64,000 nucleotides of DNA from Nonlabens xiamenensis. Its GTDB lineage: Bacteria > Bacteroidota > Bacteroidia > Flavobacteriales > Flavobacteriaceae. The position numbers and the translations under genes are program-made. The stretch spans positions 806,001-870,000 of the forward strand of contig NZ_RMVE01000001.1 of NCBI RefSeq assembly GCF_003865345.1, given 5' to 3'. Below the pieces are notes generated by a model that was not told the DNA's origin, made no database searches, and saw only the letters and a list, made by a program, of their open reading frames with translations. Positions 10,390 to 19,386 of this stretch are shown here, one piece after another; the stretch's first letter is position 1, and every line of letters begins with the position of its first letter.

Positions 10390-10626
10390 TTATGAATTAT
10401 CATCTGTCTTTACTTTCTCAACCTGACCGTCATCATCATATTTAATTTTGGTCTCGGAACCGTCTTCGTTCTCTATCTTGACTTTGTCTTCTTTAACTTT
10501 TACTTCATCTCCGTTTTCGATCATTTCGTTCACGGTTTCTTCTTGGGACTTTTCTTCATCCCTACAAGAGGTTAACGCTACTGCAAATAAGGCTACCAGC
10601 AATAGACTTTTCAATAAATGTTTCAT
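10390..10626 (-). CDS. Small charged lipoprotein
   Basis: This 78-residue protein has a signal peptide of about 20 residues ending in a lipobox (VALTSC, Cys21), followed by a mature part made almost only of acidic and lysine residues (EDKVKIENEDGSETKIKYDD). It is predicted to be a small lipid-anchored envelope protein. The alternating K-I/V-K and D-E pattern suggests a short beta-rich or disordered charged tail. I do not recognise a named family. A plausible promoter and a downstream hairpin support it as a real gene. Confidence 0.8.
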   Translation of the reverse strand: MKHLLKSLLLVALFAVALTSCRDEEKSQEETVNEMIENGDEVKVKEDKVKIENEDGSETKIKYDDDGQVEKVKTDDNS

Positions 10627-10647
10627 AAGGTTGTGATTTTAAGTCGC

Positions 10648-10677
10648 CTAAGGTAGCTGATTGTTTGTAAATAGCAA
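10648..10677 (-). promoter_or_regulatory. Likely promoter of the small lipoprotein gene
   Basis: On the minus strand TTG (10677-10675) is followed after 19 bases by TACCTTAG (10655-10648). This is one mismatch from TAnnTTTG. Confidence 0.45.
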
Positions 10678-10696
10678 GACTTTATACTCGATAAAC

Positions 10697-10724
10697 AAAA
10701 AAAGCCTGTCGACAGACAGGCTTT
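10697..10724 (-). terminator. Terminator of the susCDE-amylase operon
   Basis: A 10-bp stem (AAAGCCTGTC / GACAGGCTTT on either strand) is followed on the minus strand by a T run. It lies about 45 bases after the amylase stop codon. Confidence 0.85.
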
Positions 10725-10768
10725 GAAATTGACACTACGCTCGCCATCCTACTGCGAATGAAGGCTTT

Positions 10769-13504
10769 TTATTCTTTAATTAATTTTAGTGTTTGTACGC
10801 GATCCTTATCTGTGACCTGTAAAAAATAGAGTCCGCTGGATAATCCGTTAGTAGAAAAGCTGGTTCCCTCTGCAGAATAACTTTTTATCTTCTGACCTGC
10901 ACTATTAAACAAGATGATCTGATCTACAGGTTGCGACAACCTAAATACATCAGCAGTCGGATTCGGATACAGACGGATATCCAATGCATTGTTTCCTCCA
11001 ATCGCATCGTCAGTACTCAGCGGGTCATTCAGCGCCTGAGTAGTATATAACTTATATTCTCCAGGCTGGAGACTAATAGGTGAGCTGGTGTTGGTCACAT
11101 TGACCACACTATTGTTACCAAAATAATCGTACCAGACTCCAGTCTGTGAAAAGTTAGGGTCGACCGTTTGCGTACTTGTTGCAAAGTTTGCTACCACCAC
11201 GGCATCAAACTGGCTTCCATTGAGATTAATACGCTTAACCAGTCCCGATACATCCAGGCTGTTATTTCTACTATTGAAAGTGTCGGGATACAATGTTTTA
11301 AAATTGATCATGGTTGCTGTGGCCTCATACAAGTCAAGACGGTCTTGATCTGTATCATAGTTCAACGTCCACGGAATCGGTTTGCGACCTGTTCGACCAT
11401 TGAAATCTATATCGATCTCATAACCCAGCTCGCCGAATTGCCATAACATTTTCGGTCCGGGAATACTGTATAAAATGGCAGCGATTGCCTCCTGACGATC
11501 CAGTGCAACCGGCAAACTACGCACATCATGCGCCGGGTTGACATTGTTTCCAAATTGTAAGTTTTTATACATCAAACGTTGCTCATCGTGACTTTCTGCA
11601 TAAGCTACCAGATGCTGATCGTTATAATTGCGTGAGGTAAAGTAGGTACGGAAAACATCTGCATTGGTAGAATAACCCATGGAATTCTGGTTATAGGCAT
11701 CCGTCATTTTTCCCCATAGCATGAAACCTACATCGGCCAACACCTTTTCCTCGCTGTCCACGGCAAGGTGTTCCAAGATCATATAAATATCATTGCTGTT
11801 ATTGTTCCATATGGTTGAACGGTAATCGTTTAGAATATCTACACGGGATTGGTCGTAGGCATTCCAAGCGCCAACATTGCCTAAAGTGTTGTTTTGGGTA
11901 AAACCCTTGGACAGGTCAAACCTAAATCCATCCACTTTGTATTCGTCGATTAAAAACTGAAGTGTTTGCTTGACGTATTCTCTGGTCCATGGACTTTCAT
12001 GGTTCATGTCGTAACCTACATTGAAATCGTGTTTAGCGACTGGGTTCATATACGGATTATCGGCAGCAGGTCTGAAATTGGCGGCATCCCACCACATTTG
12101 GCACAAAGGACTTTGGCTAAAAGCGTGATTGTATACCACGTCAATAATCACGGCAATACCTTTAGAATGACACAGGTCGACCAATTCTTTAAATTTTTCT
12201 GGAGTTCCGTAAGCCTTGTCGATCGCACCGTGTAATTTTGGATTGTAACCCCAACTATCTGTTCCTTCAAACTCGTTGATAGGCATGAATTCAATTGCGT
12301 TTACGCCTAGATCGTCCAAATAATCTATTCGGTCGATGACTTGTTGATAACTGTCCTCTTCTGAAAAATCTCGTACCAAAAGTTCGTAAACCACAAGGTT
12401 TTCTTGGTCTGGGCGCACAAAATTATTGACCGTCCAGTTATACGGAGTTTTTTGGTAAGTGTATAAGGTTATATCACCCTCAGTTTCTCCGGTGGGATAA
12501 GCAGGAAGATTGGGATAGTTACCCGGTTTGATAAAAGGATCGCTATTTTCATCCAAAATAAGTTGGCTATAAGGATCGGCAACTTTGATTTCAAAATCTA
12601 CCAAGTACTGATACATAAATTCGGTATTGGCCGTGAACTCAGAGGCAGGAACGGTGATCCAAAAATAATCACCATCCTTATTCATTTGGTAAGCCGTGTC
12701 CAGATTCCAGTTGGTAAAGGATCCCACCAATACCACATCGTTTTTGAGTGGAGCAGCCAGTAGGAAGGTCACTGAACCATCTGCATTTTCATTGACGCCA
12801 TGCTTCAGTCCTGCGGGTCTTGGCACATTTTGGGTGACTCCAGGTACAAAAACGTCTATACTATCGCTCGCCGTATCTGTACCATTATTAGCCGAAACCA
12901 CGATTTCGTAGTTCCCTGAGGCGTTAAAAGAATAATTTGTCGAGATATTCATGGCGGTGGCTGTCGCCACAGCATTCCCATTAACACTGATGTTCAGAGC
13001 TGTGTTCTGTGAGCAATCACCGCTTATAGTAACCGAATCATTAATATTAAAAATGTCACCATCTTGAGGTGAGGTAATTGCCACGTTCAGTCCAGGCGGA
13101 AAAATATCCAAGAAAATATCAGGATTGGTTTGGGCCGTAGCACTGGAATTGCGGATCACCAGACATATTTCAGAAACTACATCACCTGGAGCCACACCAT
13201 AAAATTGCTCCACCGTCGTTCCCAGATCAAGTTGGTAAATGTTTCCGCCTACGTTGGTAAAGGCTGGGGCAGTTGTATTGTCATTAAAAGGGCCGTTGAC
13301 AATATTTTGCCAGCGGTTGCCATTCACTGTCACCCCTGTGTAAGCATAAAGGGTACCAGATACATTTTCTAGATCGGTACCAGTAGAATCAAAGGTGAGC
13401 ACAACCTGATCGGTCTGTGTAGGGGTGGACGGGCTGGTAGTGACTTGCGCTTTCGCGAAAGCGATACCACACAATGCCAAGACGGCCAGAATAAAATTTT
13501 TCAT
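10769..13504 (-). CDS. Secreted GH13 alpha-amylase with type IX sorting domain
   Basis: This enzyme hydrolyses alpha-1,4-glucans at the cell surface or outside. From the Met at 13504 it has 911 residues. An upstream in-frame Met at 13561 exists, but the codons between the two cover a terminator hairpin, and the later Met gives a proper signal peptide (MKNFILAVLALCGIAFAKAQ). After it come a starch-binding-like region, an Ig-like module (GDIFNINDSVTISG), a CBM48-like module (VVLVGSFTNWN), and the GH13 barrel with VIIDVVYNH, DGFRFDLSKG (nucleophile Asp near residue 529), MILEHL (acid/base Glu) and ESHDEQRL. The last 75 residues are a type A sorting domain for type IX secretion (LYPNPTADVFRL at its start). 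It is the last gene of the susCDE arm. The palindrome repeat encodes the AFAKA of the signal peptide. Confidence 0.95.
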   Translation of the reverse strand: MKNFILAVLALCGIAFAKAQVTTSPSTPTQTDQVVLTFDSTGTDLENVSGTLYAYTGVTVNGNRWQNIVNGPFNDNTTAPAFTNVGGNIYQLDLGTTVEQFYGVAPGDVVSEICLVIRNSSATAQTNPDIFLDIFPPGLNVAITSPQDGDIFNINDSVTISGDCSQNTALNISVNGNAVATATAMNISTNYSFNASGNYEIVVSANNGTDTASDSIDVFVPGVTQNVPRPAGLKHGVNENADGSVTFLLAAPLKNDVVLVGSFTNWNLDTAYQMNKDGDYFWITVPASEFTANTEFMYQYLVDFEIKVADPYSQLILDENSDPFIKPGNYPNLPAYPTGETEGDITLYTYQKTPYNWTVNNFVRPDQENLVVYELLVRDFSEEDSYQQVIDRIDYLDDLGVNAIEFMPINEFEGTDSWGYNPKLHGAIDKAYGTPEKFKELVDLCHSKGIAVIIDVVYNHAFSQSPLCQMWWDAANFRPAADNPYMNPVAKHDFNVGYDMNHESPWTREYVKQTLQFLIDEYKVDGFRFDLSKGFTQNNTLGNVGAWNAYDQSRVDILNDYRSTIWNNNSNDIYMILEHLAVDSEEKVLADVGFMLWGKMTDAYNQNSMGYSTNADVFRTYFTSRNYNDQHLVAYAESHDEQRLMYKNLQFGNNVNPAHDVRSLPVALDRQEAIAAILYSIPGPKMLWQFGELGYEIDIDFNGRTGRKPIPWTLNYDTDQDRLDLYEATATMINFKTLYPDTFNSRNNSLDVSGLVKRINLNGSQFDAVVVANFATSTQTVDPNFSQTGVWYDYFGNNSVVNVTNTSSPISLQPGEYKLYTTQALNDPLSTDDAIGGNNALDIRLYPNPTADVFRLSQPVDQIILFNSAGQKIKSYSAEGTSFSTNGLSSGLYFLQVTDKDRVQTLKLIKE
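13448..13463. repeat. Palindrome copy in the amylase signal peptide
   Basis: An exact 16-bp CGCTTTCGCGAAAGCG. It encodes A-F-A-K-A, the signal-peptidase recognition end of the signal peptide. Confidence 0.92.
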
Positions 13505-13522
13505 CAAGTAAGTATTATTAGA

Positions 13523-13550
13523 GCAAAAAAAAGGGCTGCGAACAGCCCTT
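13523..13550 (-). terminator. Intra-operon terminator between susE and amylase
   Basis: The perfect stem AAGGGCTG-CGAA-CAGCCCTT is followed on the minus strand by a run of at least eight T. It lies between the susE stop codon (13570) and the amylase start (13504), so it should lower amylase transcription relative to susCDE. Confidence 0.85.
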
Positions 13551-13569
13551 GATTTCATCATGTTTTAAT

Positions 13570-14676
13570 TTATATCGATGTTGCGGTGTAAGTATAAGCA
13601 CGCGGCTGACTTAGATCCAACTCAAAAAGATAGTTTCCAGGAGCTTGATCAAAGGAAATATCTGATGCGTTGAATTGCAGACCATTGGTTACGTCTGCAT
13701 CCGCACCAAAATTATTGGTTGGTGTTCCCCAATCATCATTGGCTCTAAACTTGAAGTTATCTTGAGTCATCATTACAGTAACTTCCCATTTTTTGCTAGC
13801 AGCGTTGTACGTCATATCTGTGTCAGGATCACTCCATCCGTTGGGAGTAGCTGCTCCAATGATCGCCCAACTGGTAGCTCTGGCAGACCAGGTACCGTCA
13901 TTGGTAGCTGGATCTCCATCAGGGTCAGTATTTACTGTAATGTAGTAATATCCTGGACCGGGCACAGTAAGGTTGGCACCACCCGCATCTAGTGTACCAT
14001 CGGCTCCATTATCTCCAAAATCTTCATCCCAATCCTGCTCTGGAGTAAACTTAAATTCAGGTGAGGCTACATCCATAAATATAAAGCCTTCAAATTCAGT
14101 GCTTCCAAACTCTACGGCTTCCAAGAAAGGGGTGTTGGCATCACCTGGAGACCAGTCGGCACCATACCCACTACTAGCGGCATAGTTACCTGGCACCCAT
14201 AGTCTAGGGCTTTCTGTAGTGTAAGAGGTAACGTTCAAGCTCAAGACATCTGTATATTGTGGCTCCATAGAAGCATCTGCCAAACTTGCTTTCACACGCA
14301 TGGCAACTACACCAGGTGTAAACGGTGTCAAACCTACAGAAGCAGCCACTTCATTTAAGCGCTCTACTGATAGGGCAGCGCTGGTTTCATTGGTAGAAGT
14401 TACAACCACGGGATTATCAAAATTGGACGCATCTGCAGAAGCTTGAACTTCATAAGTCACAGCAACAGGAGTGCTAAACTCCAAGTCGTTCCACAATAAA
14501 CGCTCAGCCAAATTGTCTTTGGTATCAAAGGTCAACACATAGGAAGCTGATGGGGTTGAACGGAATGTGAAGTCACTGGTAGGTTCTGTAGTGAACAACT
14601 CTTCATTATCGTCGTCACAGGAGATCATGGCGGTAATCGCCAAGAAGGACAACATTAGTATAGAAAACTTTTTCAT
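13570..14676 (-). CDS. susE: SusE-like outer-membrane starch-binding lipoprotein
   Basis: This 368-residue lipoprotein has a lipobox (TAMISC, Cys20) followed by DDDNEE, an acidic stretch typical of surface-exposed Bacteroidota lipoproteins. The N-terminal half looks like the SusE Ig-like domain (SASYVLTFDTKDN, then the strand AVTYEVQASADASNF). The C-terminal half contains two similar carbohydrate-binding modules: the WVPGNYAASSGYGADWSP unit and the WAIIGAATPNGWSDPDTDM unit, each followed by a repeat of the type (W/F)EVTVxMxxxxFKFRAN. It should hold starch or maltodextrin on the cell surface next to SusC and SusD. It lies 20 bases after susD and upstream of the intra-operon terminator. Confidence 0.92.
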   Translation of the reverse strand: MKKFSILMLSFLAITAMISCDDDNEELFTTEPTSDFTFRSTPSASYVLTFDTKDNLAERLLWNDLEFSTPVAVTYEVQASADASNFDNPVVVTSTNETSAALSVERLNEVAASVGLTPFTPGVVAMRVKASLADASMEPQYTDVLSLNVTSYTTESPRLWVPGNYAASSGYGADWSPGDANTPFLEAVEFGSTEFEGFIFMDVASPEFKFTPEQDWDEDFGDNGADGTLDAGGANLTVPGPGYYYITVNTDPDGDPATNDGTWSARATSWAIIGAATPNGWSDPDTDMTYNAASKKWEVTVMMTQDNFKFRANDDWGTPTNNFGADADVTNGLQFNASDISFDQAPGNYLFELDLSQPRAYTYTATSI

Positions 14677-14696
14677 TGTAATGATAGATTTATGAA

Positions 14697-16292
14697 TTAG
14701 TAACCAGGGTTCTGGCTAAGGTTTGGATTTTGATTTACTTCTTGAGCAGGGATAGGTAGCAATCTTCTAAAAGTGGCTGTGGTAGTTCCACTAGGAACAT
14801 TTCCTTTCCAGGCCCATACCTTACCGGAGGTAAATTTGTTGAAACGGATAAGATCTTGGCGTCTGTGGGTTTCCCAGTGTAACTCTCTGGCTCTTTCATC
14901 CAGAATAAAGTCAAGGGTTAACGCACCCGCTGTAATGTTACCACTCGTGTTACCGTAAGCTCTTTCTCTTAATGCGTTGACATAGCTCAATGCAGTAGCA
15001 TTGTTTCCTCCAGCTGCTCCTCTTAATGTAGCTTCTGCATACATCAAATAAGCATCAGCAAGGCGGAAAACTGGAAAATCAATATCTACAAAATCACCAT
15101 TAGGATCTTTTCCTGGCGTACCGTCGGTATTGAGGTTTTTAAACTTCTGAATGGCAAAACCATCTGTAAATGGACTTACTTCTCCGATTTCTTTGGTCTG
15201 TCCATCAGTATAGAAAGTTTCACGTTGATCATCTGAGTTTTCTTCATTAGGGAACAACTCTACAAATTGCGGTGTGGTACGTATACCACCCCATCCACCA
15301 TTGATACCAAATTGAGCCGCATTCATGCTACCTCCGACAGGAGCATGGGTCAAATAAGTGGTGCCACCGAAGGTTTGTGTGTTCAATCCATCAAAATTAA
15401 TGGTCCATATAAATTCGTTTTGTGCACCATTCTGATCATTATCAGCAAGGAATAAATAGCTATATGGTGCGTTAGGTATACTGTATCCGGCATTGATCAC
15501 TTTATTAACCTGCACCAGTGCATCATCGTATCTTGGTGTTCCAGTGTAAACCTCTGCATTCATATAGATTTTGGCAAGAAGCATCCAAAGAGCAGCACGG
15601 TCAGCACGACCGTATTCGTTGGCTCTTGCGTCCACCATTTGATCTTCAACCGCCAGAAGTTCGCTTTCTATGAAATCAAATAATTCAGCCCTAGAAATGG
15701 CAGGTGGTAGGTCGGCCAGACTTGAATTTTCGTCAGTAAAAGGCATGGTTCCAAAAAGATCCATTCCATGGTAGTAGGAGTATGCCCTGAGGAATCTCGC
15801 TTCTGCCCGGTACTCCATTACCTCTGCACGAACATCGGCTGGTACGTTGTATTGATCCAATTTGGCATCTGTACTTAACGAAATAAATTCATTACAAACG
15901 GCTATTTGATAATTAATCCTGGAAAACATGGCATTAATAAATTCATTACCATCATTCCACACATGACCGTGAAGGTCCTTGATAGTTCCGTCGTTCCATC
16001 CAATGATGGCCTCATCAGTAGTGAGTTCCTGCATATTCCAATACAATCTCAGGTAGTTAGAAAAACCACCGTCGATACCAGAAATATCAGCATTGCCATC
16101 TCCACCACTTTGACCACCGACTGCAAGGCCTGCGTAGGCTTTGGCAACGATGCCACGATAAGTAGCAGGGTCTTGAAAGATTTCCTCTTCTGTCAATTGG
16201 TTACCTTGTGGCTCCACAGTCAGTGCATCGTCACACGCTGTAAAAACAAGGGTTCCCAAAAATAACAGGATAATTGACTTGTATATTTTCAT
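14697..16292 (-). CDS. susD: SusD/RagB starch-binding lipoprotein
   Basis: This 531-residue outer-membrane lipoprotein is the lid of the SusC channel. It has a lipobox (VFTAC, Cys20) and then DDALTVEPQG, the usual start of a mature SusD. The helical TPR-like fold is seen in ATYRGIVAKAYAGL, YRAEARFLRAYSYY near residue 167 and LIRFNKFTSG near 485, and the C-terminus RRLLPIPAQEVNQNPNLSQN is a SusD hallmark. It is adjacent to susC (12 bases), with which it forms the transporter complex. Neighbouring amylases and maltose enzymes indicate maltodextrin as the ligand. Confidence 0.96.
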   Translation of the reverse strand: MKIYKSIILLFLGTLVFTACDDALTVEPQGNQLTEEEIFQDPATYRGIVAKAYAGLAVGGQSGGDGNADISGIDGGFSNYLRLYWNMQELTTDEAIIGWNDGTIKDLHGHVWNDGNEFINAMFSRINYQIAVCNEFISLSTDAKLDQYNVPADVRAEVMEYRAEARFLRAYSYYHGMDLFGTMPFTDENSSLADLPPAISRAELFDFIESELLAVEDQMVDARANEYGRADRAALWMLLAKIYMNAEVYTGTPRYDDALVQVNKVINAGYSIPNAPYSYLFLADNDQNGAQNEFIWTINFDGLNTQTFGGTTYLTHAPVGGSMNAAQFGINGGWGGIRTTPQFVELFPNEENSDDQRETFYTDGQTKEIGEVSPFTDGFAIQKFKNLNTDGTPGKDPNGDFVDIDFPVFRLADAYLMYAEATLRGAAGGNNATALSYVNALRERAYGNTSGNITAGALTLDFILDERARELHWETHRRQDLIRFNKFTSGKVWAWKGNVPSGTTTATFRRLLPIPAQEVNQNPNLSQNPGY

Positions 16293-16304
16293 GTTATTGC
16301 TTTT

Positions 16305-19193
16305 TTATTTGAATGTAAATCCTAGTCCAAAAATCACACCTCTATTACGAGGGAACAGGTTATTGTCTATTCCGTTAAATACTTCTGGATCTACCCCATC
16401 ATATTCAGTAATGGTAAATAGATTGGTTCCAGTTACGGAAGCCCTGATATCTACTGAGTCGCCAGGGAAATTGTATCCTAACGAAACGTTGTCCAGTTTA
16501 ACAAAATCAGCTTTTTGAACATAATAATCAGAAAACAGCTCCTGATTGCTGAATTGTGTATTATTGATATCTGATGGAGTATTTAGGTATAAAGGGTTTT
16601 GCGTATTTGTGGGGAATACACTAGCAAAGTTAGCTGCATTGGAAGCCACATTGTTATAATTGTATCCACCAGCGGCACCTCTAAATGTAAAGCTGAAATC
16701 TAGATTTTTATAGTTAAAATTAGATGTCAATCCAAAGTACACATCGTGATTGGCTTTTTTGTATCTCACGCGATCGGCCTCATTTATAATATTGTCTCCG
16801 TTGGTATCTACGTAAACGCCATCCAAAGGGTTTCCTTGTTCGTCATAAACCTGACGGAATACATGAAAAGCAGTAGGGTCAGAACCTACGGCCCATTCCT
16901 GGATCGTATTACCTACACCTCCTGAAATACCTCCTTGCGCAACTGGCGTATTAGCGGCTCCAGCAAGATCGGTAATCTCTATTTCCTGTACTGTAGCATT
17001 TCCGCTCAGCGTCCAATTGGTATTTTCCTGACGGATCACTTTAATGCTCAAACTGGATTCAATACCTCTACTAAGTGTAGAACCAGCATTCTGGAAACTT
17101 CCGTTTTCCAATCCACCAGCAGGTAGTGGTCCAAACAACAAAAGATCCTCTGTTTCTCTGTAAAAACCATCAACACTTCCGGTAATGCGGTTATCAAAGA
17201 ATCCAAGGTCAATACCTGCATTCCATTGACCTGTGGTCTCCCACTTCAAGTCAATAGAACCCTCAGGACGAATGGTAGTAACAAATTCATCACCAAACTG
17301 TACAGCTGCCTGAGGCTGTCCTGGAGTAAATACGGAAAGGAAAGCAAAGGAAACTGGTATGTCCTGTTGACCTGTTTCACCGTATCCTCCTCTTAGCTTC
17401 AATTGTGAAAGGAAACCACTATTCTGTACAAAGTCTGTGTTGGTAAGTTTCAAGGCAGCACTAGCTCCAAAGAAATCGGCCCATCTGTTATTTTCAGAGA
17501 ACCTTGAACTACCGTTGCGGGAATAGCTTCCAGATAATACCAATCTATCCATGATGTCAAATGATGTTCTGGCAAATCCAGTTACAATTACATTTTCGTC
17601 TACGGCAAGAGGAGCATTTTGAAATCCAGTACCTACTACAAAGTTTCTACCTCCAGATTGGCGAAGGAAATTTTGATAACTTCCACCCACGGTTACATCA
17701 AGCTCGGTGTCTAAAGATTCAAGCAACTTTTTGTACTCAAAGCGCCCGTCTAGCAGTTGATTTCTTCTAAAACCAAATCCAAAGTCACGTTGTGTTCCTA
17801 AAGAGCCAACTCCTGAATTAGCTTCCCTAAAGGAATAACTATCAAATTCATTGTAGTCGATACCAGCATTTCCATAGAATTTTAAACCGTCGATAGGCTT
17901 GATATTCACCACTGCGTTCAAATTAACTCTTGCCTGGCTATTGTCCAATTCAGAATCTAAACTGTTTAACAAGCCCAACGGGTTTCTAGGGGCATTAGGT
18001 TCAGCACCAACAGAATTGGTGTATTCAAAGAACCCACCGAAAGCACCTGTATTATTGAAAATAGGTTGGGTTGGGTCAAAAACAACTGCTGCGCCAACGG
18101 CACCTGCATCTGCATTTCTTATTTCTTCCTGAGCTAATTGAGAGGTCAGTGTGAACCTTAAGTCGCCGTCAAAGAAGTTTTGACGAACATTCAGTCCTAG
18201 AGTAGCTCTCTCGTAACCTGATTTCAACAAGGTTCCGTTTTCATTGGTATAACCCAAAGAAGCGCGTATCGAGGTGTTTTTAAAACCTTTTTCGGCTACT
18301 ACATTATGCATCGCACGAGTTGCATTTTGGTAGATTTCGTTTTGCCAGTCTGTGTTGGCATCTCCCAAAATGGAAGTATCAGCACCTTGTTCAGCGACGA
18401 GTTCTCTGAATTCATCAGCGGTAAGTACATCAGCATAGTTCTGTACTTTTTCAATCGCGTACTGTACATTGTAGCTCAGTTTGAGATCACTATTCAGTTT
18501 TGCCTTTTTCGTAGTAATCAAGATCACACCATTGGATGCTCTGTTACCATATATAGCAGTCGCACTTGCGTCCTTAAGAATGGTAAAAGATTCTATATCT
18601 GCTGGGTTGATACTGTTTAGACTTGCGTTTTGCTGATCTAAAGGAACACCATCTACCACATATAGGGCGTCCTGGTTTCCACCTAGGGTAGAACCTGGTC
18701 GAACTCTAATTGTAGGACCATCGCCTGGGCGTCCAGAGGCTGCGGTTACGGATACACCAGCCACCTTACCAGCGATCAATTGTCCTGGAGAGGTAATGGC
18801 ACCGTTGTTGAATTCTTCGTCATCCACCGTCGTTTGTGCCGCGGTTACATTTTCTTTTCTGGTACTACCATAACCGATGAGAACAATGGTATCCAACTCG
18901 GCGGTATCTGCCTCCAATTGGACATTGATCGTCGTACGACCATCTACAGCAACTTCTTGGGTCACATAACCTACATAGGAGAATACCAACACAGCATCAT
19001 CGGCCACATCGTTGAGTGTATAGTTCCCGTCAAAATCAGTGGACGTGGCATTGTTGGTACCCTTGACCTGCACGGTGGCTCCCAATGTTGGAAGGCCGTT
19101 GGGTTCTGTCACTGTACCAGTAATCACATTCTGTGCAAATGCAACCAGTGGAAGTATCAATAACAAGAGTGTTATTTGGATTTTTTGATTCAT
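16305..19193 (-). CDS. susC: SusC-type TonB-dependent maltodextrin transporter
   Basis: This 962-residue outer-membrane protein imports oligosaccharides with energy from TonB. It has a signal peptide (LLLLILPLVAFAQN), a carboxypeptidase-regulatory-like domain (GTVTEPNGLPTLGATVQVKG near residue 26), a TonB-box-like segment (DTIVLIGYGSTRKE near 102), a plug domain (RVRPGSTLGGNQDALYVVDG near 165, then SFTILKDASATAIYGNRAS) and a beta barrel that ends in FGLGFTFK with terminal aromatic residues. It is the first gene of the minus-strand arm of the starch locus, and its 5' side faces a LacI-type operator. Confidence 0.96.
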   Translation of the reverse strand: MNQKIQITLLLLILPLVAFAQNVITGTVTEPNGLPTLGATVQVKGTNNATSTDFDGNYTLNDVADDAVLVFSYVGYVTQEVAVDGRTTINVQLEADTAELDTIVLIGYGSTRKENVTAAQTTVDDEEFNNGAITSPGQLIAGKVAGVSVTAASGRPGDGPTIRVRPGSTLGGNQDALYVVDGVPLDQQNASLNSINPADIESFTILKDASATAIYGNRASNGVILITTKKAKLNSDLKLSYNVQYAIEKVQNYADVLTADEFRELVAEQGADTSILGDANTDWQNEIYQNATRAMHNVVAEKGFKNTSIRASLGYTNENGTLLKSGYERATLGLNVRQNFFDGDLRFTLTSQLAQEEIRNADAGAVGAAVVFDPTQPIFNNTGAFGGFFEYTNSVGAEPNAPRNPLGLLNSLDSELDNSQARVNLNAVVNIKPIDGLKFYGNAGIDYNEFDSYSFREANSGVGSLGTQRDFGFGFRRNQLLDGRFEYKKLLESLDTELDVTVGGSYQNFLRQSGGRNFVVGTGFQNAPLAVDENVIVTGFARTSFDIMDRLVLSGSYSRNGSSRFSENNRWADFFGASAALKLTNTDFVQNSGFLSQLKLRGGYGETGQQDIPVSFAFLSVFTPGQPQAAVQFGDEFVTTIRPEGSIDLKWETTGQWNAGIDLGFFDNRITGSVDGFYRETEDLLLFGPLPAGGLENGSFQNAGSTLSRGIESSLSIKVIRQENTNWTLSGNATVQEIEITDLAGAANTPVAQGGISGGVGNTIQEWAVGSDPTAFHVFRQVYDEQGNPLDGVYVDTNGDNIINEADRVRYKKANHDVYFGLTSNFNYKNLDFSFTFRGAAGGYNYNNVASNAANFASVFPTNTQNPLYLNTPSDINNTQFSNQELFSDYYVQKADFVKLDNVSLGYNFPGDSVDIRASVTGTNLFTITEYDGVDPEVFNGIDNNLFPRNRGVIFGLGFTFK

Positions 19194-19294
19194 TACTTGT
19201 TTTTAATTAATGATTTAGAAATAACTATCTTCTCACACGGCGGCTAAATTATGTAAACTAAATGTTAAGGAAAGGTAATCCTTACCACATTTTA

Positions 19295-19308
19295 CGAAAA
19301 CGTTTTCG
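19295..19308. promoter_or_regulatory. LacI-family operator between susC and the regulator gene
   Basis: The perfect 14-bp palindrome CGAAAACGTTTTCG has the central CG and AAACGTTT core bound by LacI/PurR-type proteins. It lies 102 bases before the susC start and 79 bases before the LacI-type gene, so it could control both. I found no second copy of the core in front of the permease operon. Confidence 0.75.
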
Positions 19309-19341
19309 ACTTTTTTTAGTAGAATTTTATCGGTATCTTCA

Positions 19342-19354
19342 CTTTCGCGAAAGC
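19342..19354. repeat. Palindrome copy upstream of the LacI-type gene
   Basis: The exact core CTTTCGCGAAAG is at 19342-19353, about 34 bases before the start codon. It is distinct from the nearby LacI operator. Confidence 0.88.
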
Positions 19355-19386
19355 GTCATCATCATTTCAAACCCCAAAGCAGATTC

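Noticed and set aside
13505-13561. An upstream ATG that would add 19 residues to the secreted amylase.
   Set aside because: The added codons cover a terminator hairpin and would put a non-hydrophobic segment before the signal peptide.
19263-19285. A short inverted repeat GGTAA-TCC-TTACC next to the LacI operator.
   Set aside because: The 5-bp arms are too short to separate from chance, and the adjacent 14-bp palindrome explains the regulation better.
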